Origin: Hallella bergensis DSM 17361
GTDB taxonomy: Bacteria > Bacteroidota > Bacteroidia > Bacteroidales > Bacteroidaceae
Length of the DNA: 64,000 bases
Direction: 5' to 3'
Assembly: GCF_000160535.1 (NCBI RefSeq)
Contig: NZ_GG704780.1
Location: forward strand, 101,338-165,337
In this document: positions 37,082 through 45,253 of the stretch, piece by piece
How positions within the stretch are numbered: position 1 is the stretch's first letter
Layout: each line of letters begins with the position of its first letter
The notes under the pieces: generated by a model
Told to the model about the DNA's origin: nothing
The model's database searches: none
Seen by the model: only the letters and a program-made list of their open reading frames with translations
Program-made: the position numbers and the translations under genes

Positions 37082-37442
37082 TGTCAAATGAATTGATAAA
37101 ATCTGGATGATTTTTGATGAATCATCCAGAGAAAAATGCGCCATGTTTTTACGGACAAAATCTGGCAGAATGCGTAAAAAATACTGAACGTTTTGCGATT
37201 GCAGCCTTTTGGTGGTGCGGTTTGAGCTTCGTGGCGGTGCAAGGAAACCCTTGTCGCACCGCGATTAAGGCTTAACCGCATGGCCAATCGATATGCAATC
37301 GCAGATGAAAAAATGAGACTTCCAAGGCCTGTTTTATTAAACGGCTGATTGTTAGGCGACTACGAATGACGCGAATTTCTTGAATTTCAGCCCCGAGGGA
37401 CTTCGATTTTTAAATGCGCGAAATATGGAGGGGTGTTTGTTA
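37082..37442 (+). mobile_element. MITE-like intergenic element, copy D (subfamily 2)
   Basis: 361 bp, equal in length to copy B. The left end TGTCAAAT and right end TTTGTTA are an imperfect terminal inverted repeat. 22-nt anchors lie at 37195, 37217, 37239, 37261 and 37283, then GAGACT at 37315 (32 nt on, as in copy B). It shares AAAAATGCGCCATGTTTTT, AAACGGCTGATTGTTA and ACGAATGACGCGAATTTC with B. It ends 59 bp past the stop of the GH43 gene. No believable coding frame crosses it. Confidence 0.75.
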
Positions 37443-37501
37443 AGAAAAATACGGGTATTTGTCAAGCGGGTGATTCCCTTTTGCCAAGATTCCCAAGAGC
37501 T

Positions 37502-39643
37502 TTATCTTAGACTCTCGGGTGACCATTCATCTTGCCACCTTATCACGGGCTTGCCGTTTTCAAACTCGATGGGTAGCCAGATGTAGCGTGCATCGCTTGG
37601 GTGTTTGGGGCGCCAGACATCGGCCATGAAGATAAAGGAGTTTCCTTTCTTCAAGATGTAGGTAGACTGTCCTCCGAAAGTTTTGTCGGCGTTGGGGCCT
37701 ACGCATGGGTTCTTGTGCTGGGTCCATGGCCCCCAGATGCTGGGTGCAGAGAACATCCGTGCTTCGTTTGGAGCCCATCCCGTGCACCCGGAGGTAATCA
37801 TCCAGTAGGTTCCGTCTTTCTTGAAAATGGCCGGGGCTTCATTATGTCCCCCGGGAGCCAAGCGGGTGTATTTTCCGGAATGATGGGTAAAGTCGTCGTT
37901 GAGTTCGGCGATGTGCAAGGTCAGGTTTTCCTCAGACGAATAGATATGGTAGGCCTTACCGTTGTCGTCGACATAGAGCGTCATGTCGCGCGACATTTGC
38001 CCCCCTTTGAAATCCCGTTTCCATATCAGGCCTTTTTTCACGGCATCGTACCAGGTGGGCGTCCACCACTCGCGGTAATGACGCTCGTTGAGCGTGTCGG
38101 CGGTTGCCTTTTCCACCTCTCCAAACTCTATGGGATAAATGCCGGCGTTGGCACGCTGGGAGTATAGAAACTTGTAGGGGCCTTCGGGCTTGTCGCTTAC
38201 GGCCACACCATAACGTGCGGCATCGTAGCCCTGACCCTTCAGCTCGAGATGGAACCACATGACAAATTTATTGGTCTTCTTGTTGTAAATCACCTTTGGC
38301 CGCTCCAGCGTGCAGCCACGCTCGATGTCGTCTCCCTTGTTGTCGGTAACGGCGAGGGCAATGCCATGGTTCTTCCAATGCAGCAAGTCTTTTGATGAAT
38401 AGCACATCACGCCGTGCAGGGCTGCCGAAGTGTGGTCGGCCTTGTGCTCGCCAAACCAATAGTACGTGCCGTTGTGTTCCAACACCCCACCGCCGTGTGC
38501 ATTGATATGTGCACCGCCTGCATCGGGCCAAAGTTTTCCCGACCGTATCATTTTGGGTTTGGCCTGCCGCGCGTTCCAATAGTTTTCGAGGCGCTCGGCC
38601 TCGGCTTTGGTGATTTGGATCACTGCCCCGTGCTTGGGCGAGCTGAAGTTGGTGGCCTTCATCACCCCCTCGTTGAAGCGTCCGAGAGGCTTGAAGGTTT
38701 TAAAGTCGGATGTCTCTACAAAACCAAAGTTGTGTGGGTTCACGCTGTATATGTCGTACATCAACACCCACTTCTTTTCTCCGATGCGTTTCCATACGTT
38801 CGGCGCCTCGCAGCCACGGTTCTCGCTGTCGATCTGCTGGGCATGGTAGTCGTTGTAGTGGTTAATTTTGTCCGAAATCATATATTTAATGCCACCGGGC
38901 GATTCTTGTGCCACGTAGGTCATGAAATACCGTCCGTCGGGCATGGGGCAGATGTCAGCATCGAGCACTTGAATTTTCTCGTCAGGATATTCGAAAAGCA
39001 GCTGTGGTTCGGTTTCGAGCGTCGTAAACTCCTCGTTGGCATAGCTGTAGTAGAGTTTGGTTCGCCCACCTCCCGTTTGTCTGATGGTGAAATAGACCAT
39101 GGGTTTCCCCACTTTGGGGTCCCAGATGGTTTGCGGTGCCCATGCGCATCCTATGTCGCCAAACTTCTGTGGAAACAGCTTGTCTATCCTGACGTTGGTG
39201 TGCGTCCAGTGAATCAAGTCGTCGGATTTCATCAGAACCAACCCTCGGTTGTTTCCCCAGCCATAACGGTCAGGGCGCTGCCATTGCGTGGTGCGAAGCC
39301 CCATCTGCTTTCCGAATACGTGGAGGTCGGTCATGGCGATATAGAACGACCCGTTGGGAGCGCGGTAGAGGTGTGGGTCGCGTATGCCTCTCTGCTCGGC
39401 AATGGAGTCGCCCGATATGATGGGTTCTCCGTTGTTCACAGCCGTGAAGGTGTAGCCGTCATAGCTGATGGCCATAAACAGGCTGTGTGTGGGGTCGTTG
39501 AAATAGGTAAAGAGGTATGCCCCCATCTGCTTTTCGCTACGAGGTTTCTGTTTCAGCCCCGTTTTGGCTTGGGCAGGGGTGAGTGCCAGAGATATGAGAA
39601 AAAGTAGCAGAATTGTTTTGAGGCTTGTTTGTTGTCGTGACAT
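37502..39643 (-). CDS. secreted two-domain GH43-type glycosidase
   Basis: 713 aa with a signal peptide (to about residue 26, PAQA). Two five-bladed beta-propeller modules are in tandem. The first (about 38-350) has QRGIRDPHLYR, WAPQTIWDP and CEAPNVWKR, which place the usual Asp/Asp/Glu triad of GH43. The second (about 375-700) starts AHGGGVLEHNGTYYWFGEHK and has TLERPKVIYN and HNEAPAIFKKDGTYWM, resembling the exo-beta-1,3-galactanase/arabinofuranosidase side of GH43. Together with the GH127-type enzyme at 59012 it suggests attack on arabinose- or galactose-containing plant glycans. It starts 58 bp after the patatin-barrel gene, perhaps on one transcript. Confidence 0.82.
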   Translation of the reverse strand: MSRQQTSLKTILLLFLISLALTPAQAKTGLKQKPRSEKQMGAYLFTYFNDPTHSLFMAISYDGYTFTAVNNGEPIISGDSIAEQRGIRDPHLYRAPNGSFYIAMTDLHVFGKQMGLRTTQWQRPDRYGWGNNRGLVLMKSDDLIHWTHTNVRIDKLFPQKFGDIGCAWAPQTIWDPKVGKPMVYFTIRQTGGGRTKLYYSYANEEFTTLETEPQLLFEYPDEKIQVLDADICPMPDGRYFMTYVAQESPGGIKYMISDKINHYNDYHAQQIDSENRGCEAPNVWKRIGEKKWVLMYDIYSVNPHNFGFVETSDFKTFKPLGRFNEGVMKATNFSSPKHGAVIQITKAEAERLENYWNARQAKPKMIRSGKLWPDAGGAHINAHGGGVLEHNGTYYWFGEHKADHTSAALHGVMCYSSKDLLHWKNHGIALAVTDNKGDDIERGCTLERPKVIYNKKTNKFVMWFHLELKGQGYDAARYGVAVSDKPEGPYKFLYSQRANAGIYPIEFGEVEKATADTLNERHYREWWTPTWYDAVKKGLIWKRDFKGGQMSRDMTLYVDDNGKAYHIYSSEENLTLHIAELNDDFTHHSGKYTRLAPGGHNEAPAIFKKDGTYWMITSGCTGWAPNEARMFSAPSIWGPWTQHKNPCVGPNADKTFGGQSTYILKKGNSFIFMADVWRPKHPSDARYIWLPIEFENGKPVIRWQDEWSPESLR

Positions 39644-39701
39644 GGTTTTTGTGTTGGTGAGTTTACTTATAGCTGCTTGATCAGTTTGTCCTGGTATCTT
39701 C

Positions 39702-41813
39702 TCAGAACTCGAATCCTAAGTTGATAAAGAAGTTTGGCTTCTTTGTCCGATTGGAGTAGCTGAGGGAGCCACCGACAGGGCCGAACATCGAACGATAATA
39801 ATAAGCCGCTTGACAACCTAAGATGGGACTGTGGTCTAAGAGGTTGTGTAGTTTGTCGGCATGCTGGGCACCGGCAATCCGGAGCAAGATGTAGTTGTTG
39901 GTGGTGAGTTGCTCTTGGAGTTTGATTTGGCAGGCAACGAAGTGGGGGTCGGTGAACTCGAAATGGTGAATGCCGACAAATGGCAGTTGCTGTTCGACGT
40001 AATGGCCGAACCATTGTCCGCCGATGGCGTTCTGCCTGATGAGGGGGATTTCAGATCCAAAAAGCAGACGACCATAGAGCAGTGGCTGAAGGACCAGGCT
40101 CTTGGTCAGTCTGAATGACATGCGCCAGGAGGCACTGACCTCGCTGAAGCCGGCGTGATCCTTGTAGTTCGTAAAATTGTCGGTGAAATAGGCATACTCA
40201 GCCCGGAACTTTGCTCCACGCTGAGGGAATATCCAGTCGTTTTCGGAGTTGTAGTGAAAATTGGCATGGTAACTGAAATAATGGTCGTCTTTCAGCTTGA
40301 AACCCTCGTTTGTCATCTGACTTGACACCAACACCTTATTATAATTGTAGTAATCCCACCGGGCGCTGACATCCATGGCAATGTTTTTGATATTGATATT
40401 GAGCAGGCTGAATTCTGCCTTGTGGTGATTATAGGTCACGTTGTATTTGCTGTCGCCTTTTTCATAGATGTCAAAAGTGTTGTGACGGAAGGTGTAGCCC
40501 AATGACACATCGGTAAAATGTTCCGGTTTCCATTTGGCCAGTGCTTCCCCCTTGATATCCTGTCCGAGCCTGATGGTTCCTTCCAGATCGAAGGGACTGT
40601 AGGCCGGCGTGTAGATGCCGTTGAGTTGCAGCACAACCATTTCTTCGGAGTCGAATCTCACTCCCAGGTTCCCCTGAATGCGATCGTAGGGAAGGCGCTC
40701 CTTGTTTTTTTCTTTTGTCGGGGCAGGTGCTTCCTGGGCTGCGGTGTTGGGTTCGTGGGGTGGTGGGGTGAAGTTTTCGGGCAATCCCAATTTGCGCTTG
40801 AGTGCCATGAGCTCGTCCCAGTGCTTCATGGCTTCCTCCTCGCCACGCCTTATGAGTGTGTCGATGGCGGCTTTGGAAAAGCTGGCCGCGCTGTATCCCT
40901 CGGTGTTCACCCGGATGGGAATGTCTGTGATCGAGAGGTTATCTTCATATTTGTTCATGCAGTACACATCGACAAGCTGTCCGATGACGGATGCTCCGTT
41001 GGCAAGGTCGTCTGCCGTTTTGGGTTTGCCCTGCACCGTGGAGCCTATGATGTAGTCGGCACCCATCTTCTGGGCGATGTCGGCGGGAAAGTTGTTGCGC
41101 AGTCCGCCATCGACGAGAATCATGTCGTCCTTTCTGATTGGTGTGAAGACAGCCGGAATGGCCATGCTGGTTCGCATGGCATTGGCCAAAATACCACTTG
41201 TAAAGACATACTCCGTGTTGTCCATAATATTGGTGGCCACACAGGCGAAGGGTATGGGAAGTTGGCTGAAGTCCATGGAGTCGGTGTATCCCGCCGTCAG
41301 TCTGTTGAAGAGTCGCATGAGGTTTTTGCCTTCGATCAGTCCGCTTGTCTCCGAAATGTTGTTTTGCTTGGAGGTGAAGTTTTTGGAAAGCAGATAGGTG
41401 TTTTGTCTTTTGCGGTTCAGAAGATCCTGGGAATAGTAATCAGCGCGGTCGCTGAGCAGAAACTTCCAGTTCTGTTTTCGCACAAGTGTGTCCATTGCAT
41501 AGCCGTTCCATCCACAACTGTAGAGTCCACCTACGATGCTTCCCATGGACGTTCCGGTGATGATGTCTATGGGGATTCCAGCACGCTCAATCACCTTGAT
41601 CACGCCAATGTGTGCCATGCCCTTGGCCCCTCCGCCGGCGAGAACCAAGGCCACTTTTTTGGTTCTATTCCCGGGCTTGACTGGAGCAGATTGGGAAGGA
41701 GTGGGGGTGGCAGAACGTTTGTCCGAGAAGTCGTGTTCCGACTGGGCAAAAATATGTACAGAAAACGCGAAAAATAAGAAGAGGGCGATAGGTTTGAAGA
41801 CTCTATTTTTCAT
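39702..41813 (-). CDS. patatin-like phospholipase fused to an outer-membrane barrel (type Vd secretion, PlpD-like)
   Basis: 703 aa from the ATG at 41811-41813, with a signal peptide (MKNRVFKPIALFLFF...IFAQ). The patatin domain (about 45-300) carries the oxyanion loop GGGAKG, nucleophile motif GTSMG and DGG, the Ser-Asp dyad. A short POTRA-like linker follows. The last 330 residues are alternating beta-strands ending NFFINLGFEF, a barrel beta-signal of the BamA/Omp85 type. The architecture matches type Vd autotransporters, so the lipase should be exposed at or beyond the outer membrane. A good promoter lies 43 bp upstream. The 34 residues before Met35 in the longer frame overlap that promoter and are dropped. 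Confidence 0.87.
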   Translation of the reverse strand: MKNRVFKPIALFLFFAFSVHIFAQSEHDFSDKRSATPTPSQSAPVKPGNRTKKVALVLAGGGAKGMAHIGVIKVIERAGIPIDIITGTSMGSIVGGLYSCGWNGYAMDTLVRKQNWKFLLSDRADYYSQDLLNRKRQNTYLLSKNFTSKQNNISETSGLIEGKNLMRLFNRLTAGYTDSMDFSQLPIPFACVATNIMDNTEYVFTSGILANAMRTSMAIPAVFTPIRKDDMILVDGGLRNNFPADIAQKMGADYIIGSTVQGKPKTADDLANGASVIGQLVDVYCMNKYEDNLSITDIPIRVNTEGYSAASFSKAAIDTLIRRGEEEAMKHWDELMALKRKLGLPENFTPPPHEPNTAAQEAPAPTKEKNKERLPYDRIQGNLGVRFDSEEMVVLQLNGIYTPAYSPFDLEGTIRLGQDIKGEALAKWKPEHFTDVSLGYTFRHNTFDIYEKGDSKYNVTYNHHKAEFSLLNINIKNIAMDVSARWDYYNYNKVLVSSQMTNEGFKLKDDHYFSYHANFHYNSENDWIFPQRGAKFRAEYAYFTDNFTNYKDHAGFSEVSASWRMSFRLTKSLVLQPLLYGRLLFGSEIPLIRQNAIGGQWFGHYVEQQLPFVGIHHFEFTDPHFVACQIKLQEQLTTNNYILLRIAGAQHADKLHNLLDHSPILGCQAAYYYRSMFGPVGGSLSYSNRTKKPNFFINLGFEF

Positions 41814-41855
41814 GCTGCAACGTAGATTTCTGAGGTGATTGATATATTCCTCGTG

Positions 41856-41887
41856 CAAATATAATGTGTTTTTCCAAGAAAAACAAA
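41856..41887 (-). promoter_or_regulatory. promoter of the patatin-barrel gene
   Basis: Minus-strand TTTG (41884-41887), a 20-nt spacer and TATATTTG (41856-41863). It is back to back with the plus-strand box at 41926-41933. Confidence 0.72.
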
Positions 41888-41925
41888 AATATACTAAAAA
41901 GTTTTCCAATGTCATCTAATATGAC

Positions 41926-41933
41926 TAAATTTG
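41926..41933 (+). promoter_or_regulatory. -7 box of the nucleotidyltransferase operon
   Basis: TAAATTTG fits TAnnTTTG and lies 25 nt before the ATG at 41959. The -33 position has only TTTTC. Confidence 0.5.
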
Positions 41934-41958
41934 CACAAAACATGAACGTCGATAAAAG

Positions 41959-42705
41959 ATGAAATTCGCAATTATAGCAGCGGGAGAGGGCTCTCGCTTA
42001 GCAGCAGAAGGCGTGCAGGAACCCAAGCCGCTCGTAAAAGTGTGTGGCGAGTATCTCATAGACCGTTTGATGCGTATTTTTGTTGAGAACGATGCAGAGG
42101 AAGTGGTCGTCATTTGCAACGACTTGACCTCGCTGGTGAGCAGTCATCTTCGCCATATCTCTGAGAAGGGTCTGAACGGAAGACCTGTGCCCTTGCGCTT
42201 CGTTGTCAAGAGTACGCCGAGTTCAATGCATTCCTTCCATGAGCTGAGCGGCTTGCTTGGTGATGCACCTTTTGTGTTGACCACGGTCGATTCTATTTTT
42301 CGCGAACAGGAATTCTCCGCCTATGTCAAGGCTTTTGAGACAGTGTTGGACGAGGGCGGAGACGGACTGATGGGCGTTACCGACTTCATAGACGATGAGA
42401 AACCCTTGTACGTGGGGACGGACGAGCAGATGAACATTACCGGATTTTATGATGACAACAGGCTTGCCAATCGTTATATCTCCGGTGGAATCTACGGACT
42501 TGCGCCGTCGGCTCTCGAGACTCTGGACAACTGTATGCAGCGGGGCGAAAGCCGCATGCGCAACTTTCAGCGTGGACTGATTCGTGACGGTAGACGTTTA
42601 AAGGCGTTTCGGTTTTCCACCGTGTTCGACATAGACCATGCTTCAGACCTTGCCAAGGCAGAGGCATTTCTGGCAACGGAAGGTCAACCGAGCAGCAACG
42701 CATAG
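41959..42705 (+). CDS. sugar/alcohol-phosphate nucleotidyltransferase
   Basis: 248 aa, cytoplasmic. The N-terminus MKFAIIAAGEGSRLAAEGVQEPKPLVKVCGEYLIDRL is the Rossmann-like NTP_transferase signature with the glycine-rich loop and the catalytic PKPL Lys. VLTTVDSIF provides a metal-binding Asp. Such enzymes join an NTP to a sugar-phosphate or alcohol-phosphate. It is the first gene of a tight five-gene run with a CDP-alcohol phosphatidyltransferase, which makes a CTP-dependent cytidylyltransferase making a CDP-alcohol the attractive guess (compare inositol-phosphate cytidylyltransferase). The substrate is not determined by sequence. Confidence 0.8.
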   Translation: MKFAIIAAGEGSRLAAEGVQEPKPLVKVCGEYLIDRLMRIFVENDAEEVVVICNDLTSLVSSHLRHISEKGLNGRPVPLRFVVKSTPSSMHSFHELSGLLGDAPFVLTTVDSIFREQEFSAYVKAFETVLDEGGDGLMGVTDFIDDEKPLYVGTDEQMNITGFYDDNRLANRYISGGIYGLAPSALETLDNCMQRGESRMRNFQRGLIRDGRRLKAFRFSTVFDIDHASDLAKAEAFLATEGQPSSNA

Positions 42706-42710
42706 GAAAC

Positions 42711-43526
42711 ATGGATGTGAAGAAGTTTCTTGCCATACGTCGCGATGACCGTTTCTCGCCTAATTCGGTGGAGAATGATCGCCTGATATTGCAGGCCGCA
42801 TGCCATGAAATCGCAGGCTTGCTGGGGATTGAGGAGGACATTCGCATGATGGACGAGGCGGAGTTGCCGAATTTCCCGGACGCAGTTGACTGCTACATCT
42901 CAATGGCTCGGTCGGACGAGGCATTGCAAGTGCTGGCGGAACAAGAATCCAAAGGCAGTATCGTGGTCAACACGCCGGGTGCGGTGAAGCACTGCCAGCG
43001 CTCGCGGCTCAATCACCTCATGCATGAAAACCAGATTCCAATGCCGGGGGAGAAAAGCAGCGGAAGCTACTGGCTGAAGCGTGGCGATGCGGCTGCACAG
43101 TCCAGCAAGGATGTGGTGTTCTGTCCCGACAAAAAGTCCTTGGAGCATGCCAAGGATGCTTTCCTGGCGCGGGGCATCAGCGATATGGTGGTCAGTGCGC
43201 ATGTTCCCGGCGACTTGGTGAAGTTTTATGGTGTCGGAACCCGTTTCTTCAAATATTTCTACCCCAGCGATGATGGCATGTTCAAGTTTGACAATGAAGT
43301 TCGAAACGGCAAGGCACACCATTATTCCTTTGATGACGATGCGTTGCGTGCAGATGTATCAAGGCTCGCCGAACTCGCCGGAATCGATATATATGGCGGC
43401 GATGCCATTATCAGGGAGGACGGCCGATATTATATCATTGATTTCAACGACTGGCCAAGTTTCTCGCGATGCAGGGAGGAGGCGGCCAAGGCCATAGCTG
43501 GCGAGATTGTCTCCAAGCTATTATAA
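42711..43526 (+). CDS. ATP-grasp-like protein
   Basis: 271 aa, cytoplasmic, starting 5 bp after the nucleotidyltransferase. The C-terminal part has the ATP-grasp metal-binding layout (IYGGDAIIREDGRYYIIDFNDWPSF, with D-x-N and the preceding acidic residues). VPGDLVKFYGVGTRFFKYF is the ATP-contacting strand. The N-terminal region is unlike amino-acid ligases I know. The fold is compatible with an inositol-polyphosphate-kinase-like or carboxylate-amine ligase activity. In this operon it may modify the small molecule that is later transferred by the CDP-alcohol enzyme. Function inferred only. Confidence 0.7.
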   Translation: MDVKKFLAIRRDDRFSPNSVENDRLILQAACHEIAGLLGIEEDIRMMDEAELPNFPDAVDCYISMARSDEALQVLAEQESKGSIVVNTPGAVKHCQRSRLNHLMHENQIPMPGEKSSGSYWLKRGDAAAQSSKDVVFCPDKKSLEHAKDAFLARGISDMVVSAHVPGDLVKFYGVGTRFFKYFYPSDDGMFKFDNEVRNGKAHHYSFDDDALRADVSRLAELAGIDIYGGDAIIREDGRYYIIDFNDWPSFSRCREEAAKAIAGEIVSKLL

Positions 43527-43578
43527 TATTTATAAAACAGACCTCCTTGGTGGAGGAAACAAATTACAAAAAAGCGAA

Positions 43579-44532
43579 ATGGCTACATTTAAGGAACTGT
43601 TACAGTCATCTCTCAAGTCGAAAGACACGGAAGAATGGTTGGATGTGCATTTTACCCGTCCGATAGGACTGGTCTTTGCCCTATTGTGGAACAAGTTGGG
43701 CATACATCCCAACACCATTACCATTCTATCTATTTTCTTCGGTGTCGGAGCCGGATGGATGTTTTATTATACCGATCTCACCCACAACATCATGGGCGTA
43801 GTGCTGCTGATGCTGGCCAATTTCTGTGACTCCACAGATGGTCAGATGGCCCGCCTCACGGGCAAGAAGACCCTGGTGGGCCGGGTTTTGGACGGAGCCT
43901 CGGGCGATATGTGGTTTCTTGCGATCTACGTAGCGCTCTGTCTGCGGATGCAGGGACAGTTTATTCCCGGAACGCAGATGCGTTGGGGTATCTGGATATG
44001 GGTGTTGGGAATCTTGGCCGGTTTTCTGAGCCATGCGCCTCAGGCCATGCTGGCTGACTACTATCGGCAGATTCACCTTTTCTTTCTCAAAGGCAAGGCG
44101 GGATCTGAACTCGACAGTTATGCCCAACAACGTGCGGTTTATGAGTCCACGCCGAAGGAACAGGTGTTGGCGCGGCTCTTTTACAACAACTATGCAGGGT
44201 ATTGTAGAAAACAGGAAAAGCGCACGCCCAAGTTTCAAAAATTCTTTGCTGCCTGGAAAGAAAAGCTTTCGTCGCATCACAGCGCCGTGCTCGAGCCGGT
44301 GCGTCAGGCATTTCTTGACGGGAGTCGCCCGATGATGACCTATGCCAACATCCTGTCATTCAACGCTCGTGCCATCATTCTATACATCACGTGTCTGCTT
44401 AACTGTCCGTGGATATATTTTCTCTTCGAAATCACAGCGTTCAACTTCCTTTACGGCTATATGCACAAAAGCCACGAGAACCTGTGTCGCGACATGACTG
44501 TTGAACTCTCCAAACTCCCGAGCCATGATTAA
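43579..44532 (+). CDS. CDP-alcohol phosphatidyltransferase family protein
   Basis: 317 aa from MATFKELLQ (43579). The longer frame from 43507 overlaps the previous gene and is unlikely. Six or so membrane segments are present. The catalytic motif is readable as DSTDGQMARLTGKK followed by VGRVLDGASGD, close to D-x2-DG-x2-AR-x8-G-x3-D-x3-D but with four rather than three residues before the last Asp. The enzyme transfers an alcohol phosphate from a CDP-alcohol at the inner membrane to make a phosphodiester or phospholipid. It is larger than typical PgsA/PssA (about 180-250 aa), with a middle insert around residues 170-250. The HAD gene overlaps its end by 8 bp. Confidence 0.85.
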   Translation: MATFKELLQSSLKSKDTEEWLDVHFTRPIGLVFALLWNKLGIHPNTITILSIFFGVGAGWMFYYTDLTHNIMGVVLLMLANFCDSTDGQMARLTGKKTLVGRVLDGASGDMWFLAIYVALCLRMQGQFIPGTQMRWGIWIWVLGILAGFLSHAPQAMLADYYRQIHLFFLKGKAGSELDSYAQQRAVYESTPKEQVLARLFYNNYAGYCRKQEKRTPKFQKFFAAWKEKLSSHHSAVLEPVRQAFLDGSRPMMTYANILSFNARAIILYITCLLNCPWIYFLFEITAFNFLYGYMHKSHENLCRDMTVELSKLPSHD

Positions 44533-45229
44533 AGGATATTTATTTGACTATGGTGGAACCCTCGATACAGCAGGTTGCCACTGGGGACAAATGTTATGGG
44601 CAGCCTATCAGCGCCAGCATGTGCCGGTAGGCGAACAGGATTTTCGCGATGCCTACGTCTATGGCGAGCGCAAATTGGGCAACGAGTCACTGATTCGTCC
44701 CGACTTCACTTTTTACAAGACGCTTGCCGTTAAGATTCGTCTGGAAATGGAGTGCCTCTGCATGTCGGGAGCGTGGAATGCTGACGAGTCGGAATTCAAG
44801 AGCAAGCACAAGGCTGTGCTCGAAGACCTTTATACACGAGTGAAAGCCACCACTAACTACAGCGGGAAAGTGCTGGCCAAGTTGCAGGCACGCTACCCTT
44901 TGGTGCTTGTGAGCAACTTCTATGGAAACATCAATACTGTGTTGCAGGAATTTGGACTCAGCACATACTTCGAAGACGTTATCGAGTCTGCCGCTGTTGG
45001 TATTCGCAAGCCCGATGCACGCATCTTCAGGTTGGGTGTGGAGAGTCTTGGCCTGAAACCGGAGGAAACGGTCGTTGTGGGCGACAGCTTTTATAAAGAC
45101 ATAGAGCCTGCCCGCAAGCTGGGATGCCATACGGTGTGGTTCAAGGGTAAGGGATGGACCAATAGAAAGTTTGACGAGACGGTGCCCGACCATATCATTA
45201 CTGATCTGGCACAGTTGTTGGAGATATAG
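44525..45229 (+). CDS. HAD-superfamily phosphatase
   Basis: 234 aa from MIKGYLFDYGGTLDT (44525). HAD motifs: DYGGTLD (nucleophile Asp and general acid/base region), LVSNFYG (motif II Ser), RKPDARIF (motif III Lys) and VVGDSFYKDI (motif IV acidic pair). An alpha-helical C1 cap lies between motifs I and II. Its ATG overlaps the stop of the CDP-alcohol enzyme, so translation is coupled. It may dephosphorylate the phospho-alcohol product, as PIP or PGP phosphatases do in lipid pathways, which is inference. Confidence 0.85.
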   Translation: MIKGYLFDYGGTLDTAGCHWGQMLWAAYQRQHVPVGEQDFRDAYVYGERKLGNESLIRPDFTFYKTLAVKIRLEMECLCMSGAWNADESEFKSKHKAVLEDLYTRVKATTNYSGKVLAKLQARYPLVLVSNFYGNINTVLQEFGLSTYFEDVIESAAVGIRKPDARIFRLGVESLGLKPEETVVVGDSFYKDIEPARKLGCHTVWFKGKGWTNRKFDETVPDHIITDLAQLLEI

Positions 45230-45253
45230 TCTGCGGACATTAAAAGCAAACGA

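Noticed and set aside
36920..37287. Short frames in and beside MITE-like copy D
   Set aside because: They overlap a terminator and the repeat element, are not shared with the other copies, and have no domain.
38414..39607. 397-codon open frame antisense to the GH43 gene
   Set aside because: Shadow of a clear secreted glycosidase, with no motif or start context.
40518..41777. 419-codon open frame antisense to the patatin-barrel gene
   Set aside because: Shadow frame. The minus strand carries the intact catalytic motifs and a good promoter.
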